DNA of 40,614 nucleotides from Gottfriedia acidiceleris (GTDB taxonomy: Bacteria > Bacillota > Bacilli > Bacillales > Bacillaceae_G). The notes beneath the pieces were generated by a model that saw only the letters and a list, made by a program, of their open reading frames with translations, was not told the DNA's origin and made no database searches. How positions within the stretch are numbered: position 1 is the first letter of the stretch; every line of letters starts with the position of its first letter. The stretch lies in NCBI RefSeq assembly GCF_004138285.1, contig NZ_SCFN01000032.1:1-40614 (forward strand), written 5' to 3'. A program made the position numbers and the translations under genes. Positions 1 to 10,034 of this stretch are shown piece after piece.

Positions 1-60
1 GGTGCAGCGCGAGCGCTGCATGGGTGGCTAAATGGCAGTTTAGTTCAATAAGAAAAGTTA
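1..60. repeat. Partial copy of a dispersed intergenic repeat, cut by the window edge
   Basis: The first bases form a GC-rich perfect hairpin (3-9 pairs with 14-20). The sequence after it, ending ATGGCAGTTTAGTTCAATAA (about 33-52), is nearly the same as 24341-24360, ATGGCAGTAAAGTTCAATAA. Both look like degraded ends of a GC-rich intergenic repeat widespread in Bacillus genomes. Its 5' end lies outside the window. Confidence 0.45.
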
Positions 61-598
61 GTTAACGTGTAAAAAATCACGACGTTTCTACCGTTTTTTT
101 TATTTTCAACATGGAAGTAAAAATTACAATTTTCAAATAAAATTTTAATATTCCCCCAATAAATTCCAATATTTTTCTACTTTATCTAGCAAATTAATTC
201 ATATTATTCTTTTTTTAAAATTTAATTAGACAAAATAAAACCTTAAAATTTGTTTTTTTGTAGATACATTACGAAAAATGCTAATAAAGTTTATAAAGTT
301 TTCCCCCAATGTACAGGAATTGAAGCCCAGCCTATAATGTGAATTGTATAAAATTAAATATTTTTAATGATTCATGTTGAAAGACAGTTCCGTGTATTAA
401 TTGTGAAGGTAAGTCATCAGCACGAAACTTTTACATTTTTACAAATATATTAATCTACTATTTAGATAGGAAAAGGGGAGGTCATATAATCGGAAAAGGA
501 GAAACAAATTTTTTAAGGTTTGTTTTAAATAATTAAAGGAGTAGCTTTGGTAACTATTTTTCGTAAGTAATCGAGGGATAGCCTGGGGCGTAATTATG

Positions 599-717
599 AA
601 GAAGTTGATTTAGTTGCAAGCGCATCCACCTTTAAGGTGCAATATTCCTTTTTTCATTTAAATGCGCAGTAAAGACTGGAAGCATCACTTTGACACATGT
701 TGAACAATCAACTTCTT
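599..717. repeat. Element bounded by a 12-bp perfect inverted repeat
   Basis: AAGAAGTTGATT at 599-610 is repeated inverted as AATCAACTTCTT at 706-717. Inside it are a second inverted pair (GCGCAT near 620, ATGCGC near 662) and a small hairpin (CACCTTTAAGGTG). It could be a MITE-like remnant or a structured RNA. No clear target-site duplication flanks it. No family recognised. Confidence 0.35.
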
Positions 718-849
718 ACCAACTATTATTAACTTACTAATTATCGCCACCATCAACTAATAAACTACGTCAGAAATCTATACAGTTAACATTATAGTCT
801 CAAAACAAATTACCCCAAAACATTTGCCTTTAATGAATAACAACCAATG

Positions 850-945
850 TGTCTAGAAGGTGTCTAGAAGAATCAATTTTACTAGACAGACTCAGTCCCA
901 TGGGAGAGTAAGGATTAAGAATAATGTGTCTAGATAGTCTAGAAG
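850..945. repeat. Cluster of TGTCTAGA(AG) motifs
   Basis: TGTCTAGAAG occurs twice head to tail (850-860 and 861-870, an 11-bp period). An inverted CTAGACA follows at 882-888, then TGTCTAGA at 927-934 and AGTCTAGAAG at 936-945. Five related motifs within 96 bp in gene-free DNA suggest a protein-binding array or degraded transposon end. No known site recognised. Confidence 0.4.
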
Positions 946-982
946 TATTAAGGTAAACTTATTTATTTTAATAAAGATAATT

Positions 983-1025
983 GATGTAAAAGATGATGTA
1001 AAAACACAAATAAATTGATGTAAAA
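983..1025 (+). repeat. Three direct repeats of GATGTAAAA
   Basis: Exact copies begin at 983, 995 and 1017 (steps of 12 and 22 bp), just after the TCTAGA cluster. In such AT-rich DNA some repetition is expected, but three exact 9-mers in 43 bp is notable. Function unknown. Confidence 0.35.
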
Positions 1026-1182
1026 GGTTGTTAAAAGAAGTTAGATAGTAATCCTTAAAGGCATGTTTTTTGAAGGTTTTTAATTAAATGTTATTATTCT
1101 TAATATTACCTAAGAAATAACGATAAACTACAATAAATTAATTAAACCAAAAGAATTTAATGAAGAATTTTATATATGTGAG

Positions 1183-1213
1183 AAAATCTACTATAAAATT
1201 AGTAGGTTTTTTT
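1183..1213 (+). terminator. Orphan intrinsic terminator-like hairpin
   Basis: An 11-bp stem (1183-1193 with 1200-1210, one G-T pair) is followed by a T run. No gene lies upstream within the window, so it may end an unrecognised transcript or be a relic. Confidence 0.4.
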
Positions 1214-1394
1214 ATGGAAAGAAAGATTGAAGGATATCCAATACATTACTTTAGGAATGAAAGGAATCATTAATTATCGAATAGAATATGTATTTAAAAG
1301 ATTATATGTGTTATATTGTTTTTTTTAAATTAGATGAGTTGTATGCTCAAATGCTTCGATAAATCATTTTAGTGTTTACTATTCCTTTATTGAA

Positions 1395-1453
1395 ACGAGG
1401 ATGCTCAGATTCAGCCCCATGGAAAGCGAGTTCCTATAGTGGAAATCAACATT
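1395..1453. repeat. Truncated GC-rich Bacillus intergenic repeat
   Basis: The segment ending in GGAAAGCGAGTTCCTATAGT and GGAAATCAAC closely resembles, from memory, the 3' end of the repeat common between Bacillus genes (typically a GGAAAGCGAAGCGCCTGGA-like stretch followed by GGAAATCAAC). It stands out by base composition from its AT-rich surroundings. It is decayed and has no coding capacity. Confidence 0.45.
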
Positions 1454-1466
1454 CATCTTTAAATAG

Positions 1467-3017
<1,551 letters not shown>

Positions 3018-3052
3018 GTAACATACTTGAATATTTTTTAATTCGAAATTCT

Positions 3053-3095
3053 AGGACCTTCTACATGCAGCTGTAATTGTAGCGGTCCTTTTTAA
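3053..3095 (+). terminator. glpD leader terminator, probably GlpP-controlled
   Basis: AGGACC (3053-3058) pairs with GGTCCT (3084-3089), with an inner CTACA/TGTAG pair, followed by TTTTTAATTTTA. It sits between glpK and glpD. In B. subtilis the GlpP protein antiterminates at an inverted repeat in the glpD leader in response to glycerol 3-phosphate. Position and gene order fit that scheme; control by GlpP here is inferred. Confidence 0.6.
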
Positions 3096-3165
3096 TTTTA
3101 GATTGTTTTCTTTTTATGACGGCTTTTTAAGACAACTAGAAAATTTGTTGAAGTGAGGTTTTACA

Positions 3166-4812
3166 ATGGAAGAACAATTTTCGAGTTTGAATAGGAAAAA
3201 GATTAAGAAAACATTAACTGAAAAAGAGTTTGATTTATTAGTAATTGGTGGAGGAATAACAGGTTGTGGTATTGCACTAGATGCAACTACTAGAGGGATG
3301 AGTACTGCCCTAGTTGAGATGCAGGATTTTGCATCGGGTACATCAAGTCGTTCTACTAAGCTAGTTCATGGTGGTTTAAGATATTTAAAACAGTATGAAT
3401 TTAAAATGGTAGCAGAGGTTGGTAAAGAACGTGCAATTGTTTATGAAAATGGTCCACATGTGACTACACCTGAACGGATGTTACTTCCCATATATAAGGG
3501 TGGAACTTTTGGTAAGTTTACTACTTCTATTGGCCTTAGATTATATGATTACTTAGCTGATGTAAAAAAAGATGAGCGGAGAAAAATGTTAAATCGAAAA
3601 GAAACTTTAGAAAAGGAACCATTAGTTAAAAAAGAGGGACTTAAAGCTAGTGGATATTACGTTGAATATCGAACAGATGATGCTCGCCTTACAATTGAAG
3701 TTATAAAAAAAGCAGTTGAACATGGAGCACAGGCAATAAATTATGTTGAAGTGACAGATTTCATTTATGAAAATAATAGAATTGTAGGAGCTAAAGTAAT
3801 CGATTTAATAGCGAAAGTTCCTTTTACTATTCGGGCAAAGAGGATTATTAACGCAACCGGTCCTTGGGTTGATCAGCTTAGGGAAATGGAACGATTAGAA
3901 AGTGATAAAAATCTTAGACTAACGAAAGGGGTTCATTTAGTTATTGATCATAAAAAGTTTCCATTAAATCAGTCAGTATATTTTGATACGGTAGACGGTC
4001 GGATGGTCTTTGCAATTCCAAGAGATGGAAAGACTTATGTAGGTACAACAGATACATTTTTTGATCGAGATACCTCTAATCCAAAAGTAAGTAATGAAGA
4101 TAGGGAATATATATTAAATTGTGTTAAGTATATGTTTCCAACAATAAAACTGGAAGATACTGACGTTGAATCAAGCTGGGCTGGAATTCGTCCTTTAATT
4201 TTTGAAGAAGGTAAGGATCCTTCTGAAATCTCAAGAAAGGATGAGATTTGGGAATCATCCTCTGGGTTAATTTCAATTGCAGGAGGAAAATTAACTGGAT
4301 ATCGTAAAATGGCAGAGACAATTGTAGACCTTATTTCAGTAGATAATAAAAATAGATTTAAAGAATGTCAGACTAAAAATTTACCAATATCCGGTGGCGA
4401 TGTTGGAGGCTCTAAAGGTTTTAATTATTTTAAAAAACGATTTTCATCTGCAGGTATTGCAATTGGATTAAGTGAATCGGAATATAAAAGATTAAGTAGA
4501 ATATATGGATCGAATATAGAGCATTTAATGAATATATCATTTAGTGTATTGAAAAATGATACTAATCTACCACTATCATTATTTTTACAACTAGAATATG
4601 GAATTCAAAACGAAATGATTGTAAAACCAGTCGACTTTTTTATTAGGAGAACTGGATTTTTATATTTTCAAATTGATCTTGTTAATAAGTATAAAGATGA
4701 AGTGATTCGTTATATGGCGAATAGATTAAGTTGGAATAAGTACCAAATTGTAGAATATCGTTTGGAATTAGAAGAGCAAATAAAAGTCGCTGTTACTGCT
4801 TATAATGAATGA
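3166..4812 (+). CDS. glpD: Aerobic glycerol-3-phosphate dehydrogenase
   Basis: FAD-dependent, membrane-associated enzyme that oxidises sn-glycerol 3-phosphate to dihydroxyacetone phosphate and passes electrons to menaquinone, completing the pathway begun by GlpK. The 548-aa product starts with a dinucleotide-binding fold, [17 protein letters not shown] near residues 24-40, followed by the family signature around [20 protein letters not shown] (about 55-75). Later family motifs include [11 protein letters not shown] near 229 and [15 protein letters not shown] near 372-386; a C-terminal GlpD cap domain follows. The ATG follows the ribosome site AAGTGAGG. It lies 148 bp after glpK with a terminator between, so it can be expressed separately from glpK. 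It is convergent with the DNA glycosylase gene downstream. Identification is very secure. Confidence 0.96.
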   Translation: MEEQFSSLNRKKIKKTLTEKEFDLLVIGGGITGCGIALDATTRGMSTALVEMQDFASGTSSRSTKLVHGGLRYLKQYEFKMVAEVGKERAIVYENGPHVTTPERMLLPIYKGGTFGKFTTSIGLRLYDYLADVKKDERRKMLNRKETLEKEPLVKKEGLKASGYYVEYRTDDARLTIEVIKKAVEHGAQAINYVEVTDFIYENNRIVGAKVIDLIAKVPFTIRAKRIINATGPWVDQLREMERLESDKNLRLTKGVHLVIDHKKFPLNQSVYFDTVDGRMVFAIPRDGKTYVGTTDTFFDRDTSNPKVSNEDREYILNCVKYMFPTIKLEDTDVESSWAGIRPLIFEEGKDPSEISRKDEIWESSSGLISIAGGKLTGYRKMAETIVDLISVDNKNRFKECQTKNLPISGGDVGGSKGFNYFKKRFSSAGIAIGLSESEYKRLSRIYGSNIEHLMNISFSVLKNDTNLPLSLFLQLEYGIQNEMIVKPVDFFIRRTGFLYFQIDLVNKYKDEVIRYMANRLSWNKYQIVEYRLELEEQIKVAVTAYNE

Positions 4813-4880
4813 TTTTAAAAGCGATTAATAAAAGTAGTGAGGCCTTACGGTTCCTATGTAAAAACAGCATAAATAAAGAA

Positions 4881-4922
4881 ACCCAGACTGACTAAGAGCG
4901 AACGTTGTTCAACAGTCTGGGT
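4881..4922. terminator. Bidirectional terminator between glpD and the glycosylase gene
   Basis: ACCCAGACTG (4881-4890) pairs perfectly with CAGTCTGGGT (4913-4922); the loop contains a small inner hairpin. Both outer flanks give T-rich RNA 3' ends, so it can serve the two convergent genes. Confidence 0.8.
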
Positions 4923-4926
4923 ATTC

Positions 4927-5511
4927 TTATTTTTTAGATATGAATTTATTATCCGTAATCCAAAATCTCCATGGATAGTCCCTTGCCTCACCTGTGTTTT
5001 CAATTCCAATTCTAGGACCACTACTAATATGCTCTGGTTTAATTCCTTCTGTAATATACACAGGCGGCATCCAAATCGGTTTACCATATGACTCCATCGT
5101 AATATTTAATGCCTTTGTAAGCTTTCCTGGTCCATTCGTTAAATTAGAAATCGGCTGATTTTTTCGAAATTCGATCATTTTTTCAATCCCGTCCAAAGGT
5201 TCTAGTGCTCTAATTAATACTGCATTAGGTATACCAACTTCCCCGCAAACAACATTTATTAAAGTATGAGTATGCATTTGATAAGTATAGATGAATCCAG
5301 GCTCATGGAACATAATTTCAGTCCGCTTTGTACGTCGATTTTGAAAACTGTGTGCAGCCCGATCACCTGGCCCCATATATGCTTCAGTCTCTACGATTAT
5401 TCCAGAAACTTCCATTTCATCAGTACTATGAACTAATACACAGCCTAAAAGCTCCTTTGCTAATTGTAAAGTTGGTTTAAAAAAGAAATCTTGTTTTAAT
5501 GTCGAATTCAT
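4927..5511 (-). CDS. mpg: 3-methyladenine DNA glycosylase (AAG/MPG family)
   Basis: Base-excision repair enzyme that removes alkylated purines such as 3-methyladenine from DNA. Family motifs are visible: LAKELLGCVLVH, VETEAYMGPGDRAAHS with the catalytic glutamate in ETEAY, FIYTYQMHTHTLINVVCGE, VLIRALEPLDGI, and LTNGPGKLTKALNI. I chose the ATG at 5511 (194 aa, the usual length) because GAGGAG lies just upstream, and the 18 codons of a longer reading (to 5565) have no ribosome site and no family similarity. The gene is monocistronic, convergent with glpD and divergent from the protease gene. Some databases name the family YxlJ in Bacillus. The family call is secure. Confidence 0.93.
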   Translation of the reverse strand: MNSTLKQDFFFKPTLQLAKELLGCVLVHSTDEMEVSGIIVETEAYMGPGDRAAHSFQNRRTKRTEIMFHEPGFIYTYQMHTHTLINVVCGEVGIPNAVLIRALEPLDGIEKMIEFRKNQPISNLTNGPGKLTKALNITMESYGKPIWMPPVYITEGIKPEHISSGPRIGIENTGEARDYPWRFWITDNKFISKK

Positions 5512-5662
5512 ATAAAACTCCTCAAAATTTGTTTGATAAAAAGAGAAAATGTATTTTCTTGTCACCGTAATAAGATAATTTACCTATTCCTAATATTAAA
5601 GGAATGTTAAAAATAGATTAAATAGATTAAGTGAATCATTAGAAATTATTCATAATTACTCA

Positions 5663-5691
5663 TTGTACAATACCCCTTAAGCTTGTACTAT
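5663..5691 (+). promoter_or_regulatory. Predicted sigma-A promoter of the M6 protease gene
   Basis: TTGTAC (5663-5668), a 17-bp spacer, then TACTAT (5686-5691). The predicted start near 5698 gives a leader of about 35 nt to the ATG at 5733. TTGTAC recurs exactly 20 bp apart (5663 and 5683), so a regulator could also bind here. Confidence 0.5.
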
Positions 5692-5732
5692 TTTAATTGT
5701 TATTAGAAGATTCTGAAAAGGGGTGTAGATTT

Positions 5733-8117
5733 ATGGCAAGACCATCATACTGGAAGGTATTATCGAGTGTCTCACTTGCTGCAGCATTAAGTATGTCCAT
5801 TTTTTCGACTGGAGTTACTTCAAAAGCAGCAATTCCTACTGAAAGTGATAAGCAATTAGTAGAAAGTCCTTATTTAGATTTAAACGTAGTTGATGAAGAA
5901 AGATTAGAAAAAGCTTTAAGAGACAGAGGCGTGATCAAAGAATCAGATAGCGCTGAAGTAGCTAATGAAAAAGTACAAGCATACATAAAGGAAAAACAAG
6001 GTGCATATAAAGAGAGAGTTAATGCACATTCAGATTCACAAATTGCTGATAAACAAAGAGCAACGTTAGAAAAACGTAAAGCTCAACTTTTATCACAATT
6101 AAATAAAGGCCATGAAAACTATAAAAAAGGCAAACCAACTGGTGTAGTAAAAGTTGATTCTGCAAAACAAGCTGGCTATAACGGCGGAGTACGTGAAGAT
6201 AAAGTATTAGTAATCTTAACTGAGTTTGCTGATTTCAAACATAACAATATTGATAAACAAGATGGGTACATGTACACTGACGATTTCAGCAAAAAACATT
6301 ACCAAGATATGCTTTTTGGAGATAAAGAGTTTACTTTAAACGATGGCTCTAAAATAAAAACGTTTAAACAATTTTATGAAGAACAATCTGGTGGAAGTTA
6401 TACTGTAAAAGGTACAGTAACAGATTGGTTAACAGTTTCTGGAAATGCAGCTGATTATGGTGATGATAACCCAGCTGGAGGACATGATAATCTTGCACCA
6501 AAAGGGCCACGTGATCTTGTTAAAGAATCACTACGAGCTGCAATTAATTCAGGTATTAATTTAGCTGATTTTGATGATTTAGATATTTATGACATTGATG
6601 GAGATGGAAATATTAATGAGCCTGATGGATTAGTGGATCACTTAATGGTTCTTCATGCTGGAACTGGTCAAGAAGCAGGTGGCGGTAAATTAGGAGATAA
6701 AGCTATCTGGTCACATCGTTGGACTTTAAGTGGAGTAACTCCTTTCTCAGGAACACAAGCAAAAGTTCCATATTGGAACGGAATGATGGCTGCATATGAT
6801 TACACAATTGAACCAGAAGATGGAGCAGTAGGTGTATTCGCTCACGAATTTGGTCATGATTTAGGATTACCAGATGAGTACGATACTCAATACACTGGAA
6901 ATGGTGAACCAGTTGCTTCTTGGTCAATCATGAGTGGTGGTAGTTGGAACGGCGCAATCGCTGGTACAACGCCTACAAGTTTCTCACCACAAAACAAAGA
7001 GTTCTTCCAAAAAACAATTGGTGGAAACTGGGCAAATATGACTGAAGTAGACTATAAAGATATTAATGAAGAAGGTATAGCTGCTATTATCGATCAAAGT
7101 GTTACTAAATCAAACAATCCAGCGATCGTAAAAGTTAACTTACCTAAAAAAGAAGTAAAAAGTAAAATCCAACCTCAATTTGGTGCAAAGTACTACTATA
7201 GTACAAAAGGCGATGACCTTCACACTACTATGACTTCACCAAAATTTGACTTAACAACAGCTACAACTGCAACTTTCGCAGTAAAAGCAAACTATGAAGT
7301 TGAATTTAGTTACGATTATGTATATGTAAATGTTTTAGATGCAACAACTGGTGCTAAACTTGCAACAATTGATACGATTGGTGATGAAAACACTGCAGGT
7401 GGGCTTGAAACATCTAAAGGACTTTGGGTAGATAAAGTTTATGACTTATCTGCATTCAAAGGCAAAAATGTAAAAGTTCAATTTGAATATGTTACAGATG
7501 GTGGACTAGCTCCTGAAGGATTTGCTTTTGACGAAGCAAAATTAACTGTTGACGGTGCAGTTAAATTTACTGACGGTGCGGAAGGAACACCAGCATTTAC
7601 ATTAGACAAAGCAACTGTATCGAATGGTACTGACTTTAAAAATCACTATTACTACTTAGAGTGGAGAAACTATGCTGGCTCTGATAAAGCATTAGAATAT
7701 GCTCGCGGAGTTAAGTATAATACTGGTTTAGTAGTTTGGTATGGTGATGATAGCTACACAGATAACTGGACAGGTGTTCACCCTGGTGAAGGTTTCTTAG
7801 GAGTTGTAGATGCTCACCCAGAAGCTATAATTGGTACATTAAATGGTAAACCATCAGTATCACAAAGTACTCGTTACCAAGTTGCTGACGCAGCTTTCAG
7901 TTATGACGAGTCTCCTGAATTCTACTTTAATTCACCATCTCGTGGGATCTTTGATTATGATGGACTACCTGGTGTAACAGAATTTGATGATTCACATAGT
8001 TACCAAAATACTTTAATTCCTGATGCAGGAAGAAAAGTACCTAACTACGGATTAAAATTCCAAGTAATTGGAGAAGCAAAAGATAATTCAGCTGGTGCTG
8101 TTTGGATTCATAAATAA
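5733..8117 (+). CDS. inhA: Immune inhibitor A, secreted M6 metalloprotease
   Basis: Secreted zinc protease. In the B. cereus group, relatives degrade host antimicrobial peptides and other secreted proteins. The 794-aa length matches that family (about 795). A signal peptide is visible (basic start, then [20 protein letters not shown], likely cleaved near the following alanines). A charged propeptide follows, then the M6 catalytic domain with [14 protein letters not shown]: zinc ligands His371 and His375, catalytic Glu372. GGSWNG after it is typical of M6. The C-terminal half is beta-rich. [14 protein letters not shown] segment near residues 288-300 looks like a calcium loop. The ATG at 5733 follows AAGGGGTG; a TTG 12 codons upstream would fall at the predicted transcription start and is unlikely. 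It is monocistronic with its own terminator. Other M6 proteases are possible, but InhA is by far the best fit. Confidence 0.93.
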   Translation: MARPSYWKVLSSVSLAAALSMSIFSTGVTSKAAIPTESDKQLVESPYLDLNVVDEERLEKALRDRGVIKESDSAEVANEKVQAYIKEKQGAYKERVNAHSDSQIADKQRATLEKRKAQLLSQLNKGHENYKKGKPTGVVKVDSAKQAGYNGGVREDKVLVILTEFADFKHNNIDKQDGYMYTDDFSKKHYQDMLFGDKEFTLNDGSKIKTFKQFYEEQSGGSYTVKGTVTDWLTVSGNAADYGDDNPAGGHDNLAPKGPRDLVKESLRAAINSGINLADFDDLDIYDIDGDGNINEPDGLVDHLMVLHAGTGQEAGGGKLGDKAIWSHRWTLSGVTPFSGTQAKVPYWNGMMAAYDYTIEPEDGAVGVFAHEFGHDLGLPDEYDTQYTGNGEPVASWSIMSGGSWNGAIAGTTPTSFSPQNKEFFQKTIGGNWANMTEVDYKDINEEGIAAIIDQSVTKSNNPAIVKVNLPKKEVKSKIQPQFGAKYYYSTKGDDLHTTMTSPKFDLTTATTATFAVKANYEVEFSYDYVYVNVLDATTGAKLATIDTIGDENTAGGLETSKGLWVDKVYDLSAFKGKNVKVQFEYVTDGGLAPEGFAFDEAKLTVDGAVKFTDGAEGTPAFTLDKATVSNGTDFKNHYYYLEWRNYAGSDKALEYARGVKYNTGLVVWYGDDSYTDNWTGVHPGEGFLGVVDAHPEAIIGTLNGKPSVSQSTRYQVADAAFSYDESPEFYFNSPSRGIFDYDGLPGVTEFDDSHSYQNTLIPDAGRKVPNYGLKFQVIGEAKDNSAGAVWIHK

Positions 8118-8124
8118 GTTAAAG

Positions 8125-8162
8125 AATACGAGTCTGATATTATATCAGGCTCGTATTTTTTT
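8125..8162 (+). terminator. Intrinsic terminator of the protease gene
   Basis: A 15-bp stem with one G-T pair (8125-8139 with 8143-8157), a 3-nt loop, then a T run. It begins 8 bp after the stop codon. Confidence 0.9.
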
Positions 8163-8288
8163 ATTTCAGACTGTTTAATAATGAGTATTTCAATTAGTCT
8201 CTTTTAGTAAAGTTAGTTGTGGTTGGTTTCTATTAGCCTGTTATGAGTAAGTAATTTTGAACTTTTAGCTTTTTAACATACTCATGAA

Positions 8289-8344
8289 GTGCAACTAGGC
8301 TTCTGTCTTCTCCTAAAGGCTCGCCAATCAGCGAGTTTTCTTTT
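8289..8344 (+). repeat. Dispersed 56-nt hairpin repeat, copy 1
   Basis: Starts GTGCAACTAGGCTTCTGTCT and ends GCGAGTTTTCTTTT. It matches 36939-36994 at most positions with the same length. It contains a hairpin (CTCGC/GCGAG, inner loop CAATCA) followed by a T-rich tract, like a terminator or attenuator. Here it lies upstream of the tctC promoter. Confidence 0.6.
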
Positions 8345-8425
8345 TCGTGGTTTTTATGAACAAAATGGTTTTAATGGACTTTACGTATTTAACGTTCATA
8401 AAAACTTTTTTCAGAATTATTAAAC

Positions 8426-8453
8426 TATAATACTTGTATAGAAAGCGTTTCCA
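8426..8453 (+). promoter_or_regulatory. Candidate tctC promoter with cre-like site
   Basis: TATAAT (8426-8431) is a good -10 box, though the -35 is weak. Just downstream, AGAAAGCGTTTCCA (8440-8453) resembles a CcpA cre site with two or so mismatches. A cre at the start of transcription would repress the transporter when preferred sugars are present, as known for citrate uptake in B. subtilis. CcpA control here is inferred. Confidence 0.4.
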
Positions 8454-8472
8454 AAAAAGGGAGGAACTATAG

Positions 8473-9492
8473 GTGAAATTTAAAAAGACTAGTTTGTTCG
8501 TAATGACTTCTTTAATCGTTGTAAGTCTCGCAGCATGTAAAAGTAGTAGTGTAACAACAGGAAGCAATAACTCATCTTATCCTAATAAGGCAATTTCGGT
8601 TGTAGCACCATCAGGAGCAGGCGGCGGATGGGATTTAACAGCTAGATCGTTCACTAAAGTATTAAGTGAAACAAAACTTGTTAAAGAACCTATGACTGTA
8701 GAAAATAAGCCAGGCGGTGGCGGTACAGTATTCATGGCTGAGTATGCTACACAGGATAAAGCCAATAATGAAAAATTATTCGTAAACTCACCACCTATTA
8801 TTATTAACAACTTGAAAAAAGAGGGAAATAGTCCTTATGGCTATAAAAATAGTACACCTTTAGCTCAGCTAACAAAGGATTATGGTGCAATCGTTGTAAA
8901 GGCTGATTCTAAGTATAAAGATTTAAAATCACTTTTAGATGACGTTAAAAAGAACCCGAAGAATATTACTTTAGCTGGGGGATCAGCTCCAGGATCAATG
9001 GATCATTTAATCGGAATTTTACCAGCCTATAAATACGGTATTGATCCTACGAAAATTAAGTATGTATCCTATGATGGTGGTTCAGAGGCAATAACAGCTT
9101 TATTAGGTAATAATGCGGATGTCATTTCGACCGATGTCTCTAGTACGCTTGAGTTTGTTAAATCAGGAAAAGTTAAAGTTTTAGCAGTAACTTCACCTGA
9201 ACGTTTACAAGGAGATGTGTTGTCTGAGTTTCCAACGGCTAAAGAGCAAGGCATTGATGCTGAGTTTATCATTTGGCGTGGGGTTTTTGGACCAGAGAAA
9301 ATGTCTAAGGATGCATACTCATATTGGGAAAAAACAATTTCAAAATTAGTTGAGACAAATGAATGGAAAGAAGAAGTAGAAAAGCAAGGCTGGCAGCCGG
9401 AATATAAAGATGGTAAAGAATTTGATTCCTTCTTATCAGAACAAGAAACGCAAGTTCAAGATTTATTAAAAGCATTAGGAATGAGTAAATAG
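8473..9492 (+). CDS. tctC: Tripartite tricarboxylate transporter, solute-binding lipoprotein
   Basis: Extracytoplasmic substrate-binding component of a TTT (TctCBA) secondary transporter for citrate or other carboxylates; anchored in Gram-positives as a lipoprotein. The 339-aa product has a lipobox, SLAAC, with the lipidated cysteine at residue 22. The TctC/Bug signatures follow: YPNKAISVVAPSGAGGGWDL, the GGGGTVFMAEYA loop, ITLAGGSAPGSMDH and the late GVFGPEKM segment. The GTG start at 8473 follows GGGAGGAA. It is first in tctC-tctB-tctA; a hairpin after the stop may raise its level over the membrane subunits. Substrate cannot be read from the sequence. The nearby CitA/DcuS-type sensor suggests a di- or tricarboxylate. 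Confidence 0.92.
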   Translation: MKFKKTSLFVMTSLIVVSLAACKSSSVTTGSNNSSYPNKAISVVAPSGAGGGWDLTARSFTKVLSETKLVKEPMTVENKPGGGGTVFMAEYATQDKANNEKLFVNSPPIIINNLKKEGNSPYGYKNSTPLAQLTKDYGAIVVKADSKYKDLKSLLDDVKKNPKNITLAGGSAPGSMDHLIGILPAYKYGIDPTKIKYVSYDGGSEAITALLGNNADVISTDVSSTLEFVKSGKVKVLAVTSPERLQGDVLSEFPTAKEQGIDAEFIIWRGVFGPEKMSKDAYSYWEKTISKLVETNEWKEEVEKQGWQPEYKDGKEFDSFLSEQETQVQDLLKALGMSK

Positions 9493-9499
9493 TTTAAAT

Positions 9500-9527
9500 A
9501 AAGAAGGGGGGAAAACACTCCTTCTTT
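9500..9527 (+). terminator. Intercistronic hairpin between tctC and tctB
   Basis: AAAGAAGG (9500-9507) pairs perfectly with CCTTCTTT (9520-9527), with only a short T tract after it. It probably acts as a partial attenuator or mRNA stabiliser giving more binding protein than permease. Confidence 0.45.
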
Positions 9528-9557
9528 TCCATTACTGAACATAAAGAGGTGAGATAC

Positions 9558-10010
9558 ATGAATAAAAAATTTGATCGATTAGCAGCTATCATTTTTCTTA
9601 TTACAGGTATTACTTTTATTTTAGAAAGTCGGAGTATAGCAGCCACTGCTTATGGAAGTGTAGTTGGTCCGAACGTTTTTCCATTTATACTTGGCTGTGC
9701 GCTTTCTTTATTAAGTTGTAGATTATTTTACGAAACATTTTTTTATAAGGGAAAAGAAAAGGAAGCAGTTCAATATAATTATAAACAATTTTTTATCATC
9801 CTAGCTTCAGCTATTCTTTATGCACTTTTACTTGAGAAAATCGGTTTTATTATTAGTTCGTTTGTATTCCTAATTGTTGCAATTCAAACAATGGAGCGTG
9901 GAAACTGGATAAAATCACTTTCGATTTCCATAGGCTATTCACTCATTATTTATTTTATTTTTGTTGATGTTTTAAAAGGTACTTTACCTGTTTGGTCAAT
10001 TTGGTTTTAA
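9558..10010 (+). CDS. tctB: Tripartite tricarboxylate transporter, small membrane subunit
   Basis: Small integral membrane subunit that works with TctA in the TctCBA carrier. The 150-aa product has about four hydrophobic segments: near residues 8-24, 40-56, 76-93 and 97-145 (the last in two parts). It carries the family pattern of a first helix ending in ESRSI followed by GPNVFPFILG. I chose ATG at 9558 because AGAGGTGA sits at the right distance; the GTG at 9549 overlaps that ribosome site. It lies between tctC and tctA, with 24 bp to the tctA start. TctB proteins are poorly conserved, but size, topology and operon position make the call firm. Confidence 0.87.
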   Translation: MNKKFDRLAAIIFLITGITFILESRSIAATAYGSVVGPNVFPFILGCALSLLSCRLFYETFFYKGKEKEAVQYNYKQFFIILASAILYALLLEKIGFIISSFVFLIVAIQTMERGNWIKSLSISIGYSLIIYFIFVDVLKGTLPVWSIWF

Positions 10011-10034
10011 GAAAAAAGAAGGGAGAGTTATCAA

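Larger units (their letters stand above)
61..1394. other. Long gene-free region upstream of glpK
   Basis: I see no credible coding sequence on either strand; the region is very AT-rich with stops in all frames. It holds an inverted-repeat element (599-717), a cluster of TCTAGA-containing motifs (850-945), three GATGTAAAA repeats (983-1025) and an orphan terminator-like hairpin (1183-1213). No glpF or glpP is visible upstream of glpK, so those genes, often next to glpK in Bacillus, must lie elsewhere or beyond the edge. Confidence 0.6.

Noticed and set aside
4124-5087. Small minus-strand frames at the glpD end and overlapping the glycosylase gene
   Set aside because: They overlap secure genes and lack ribosome sites.
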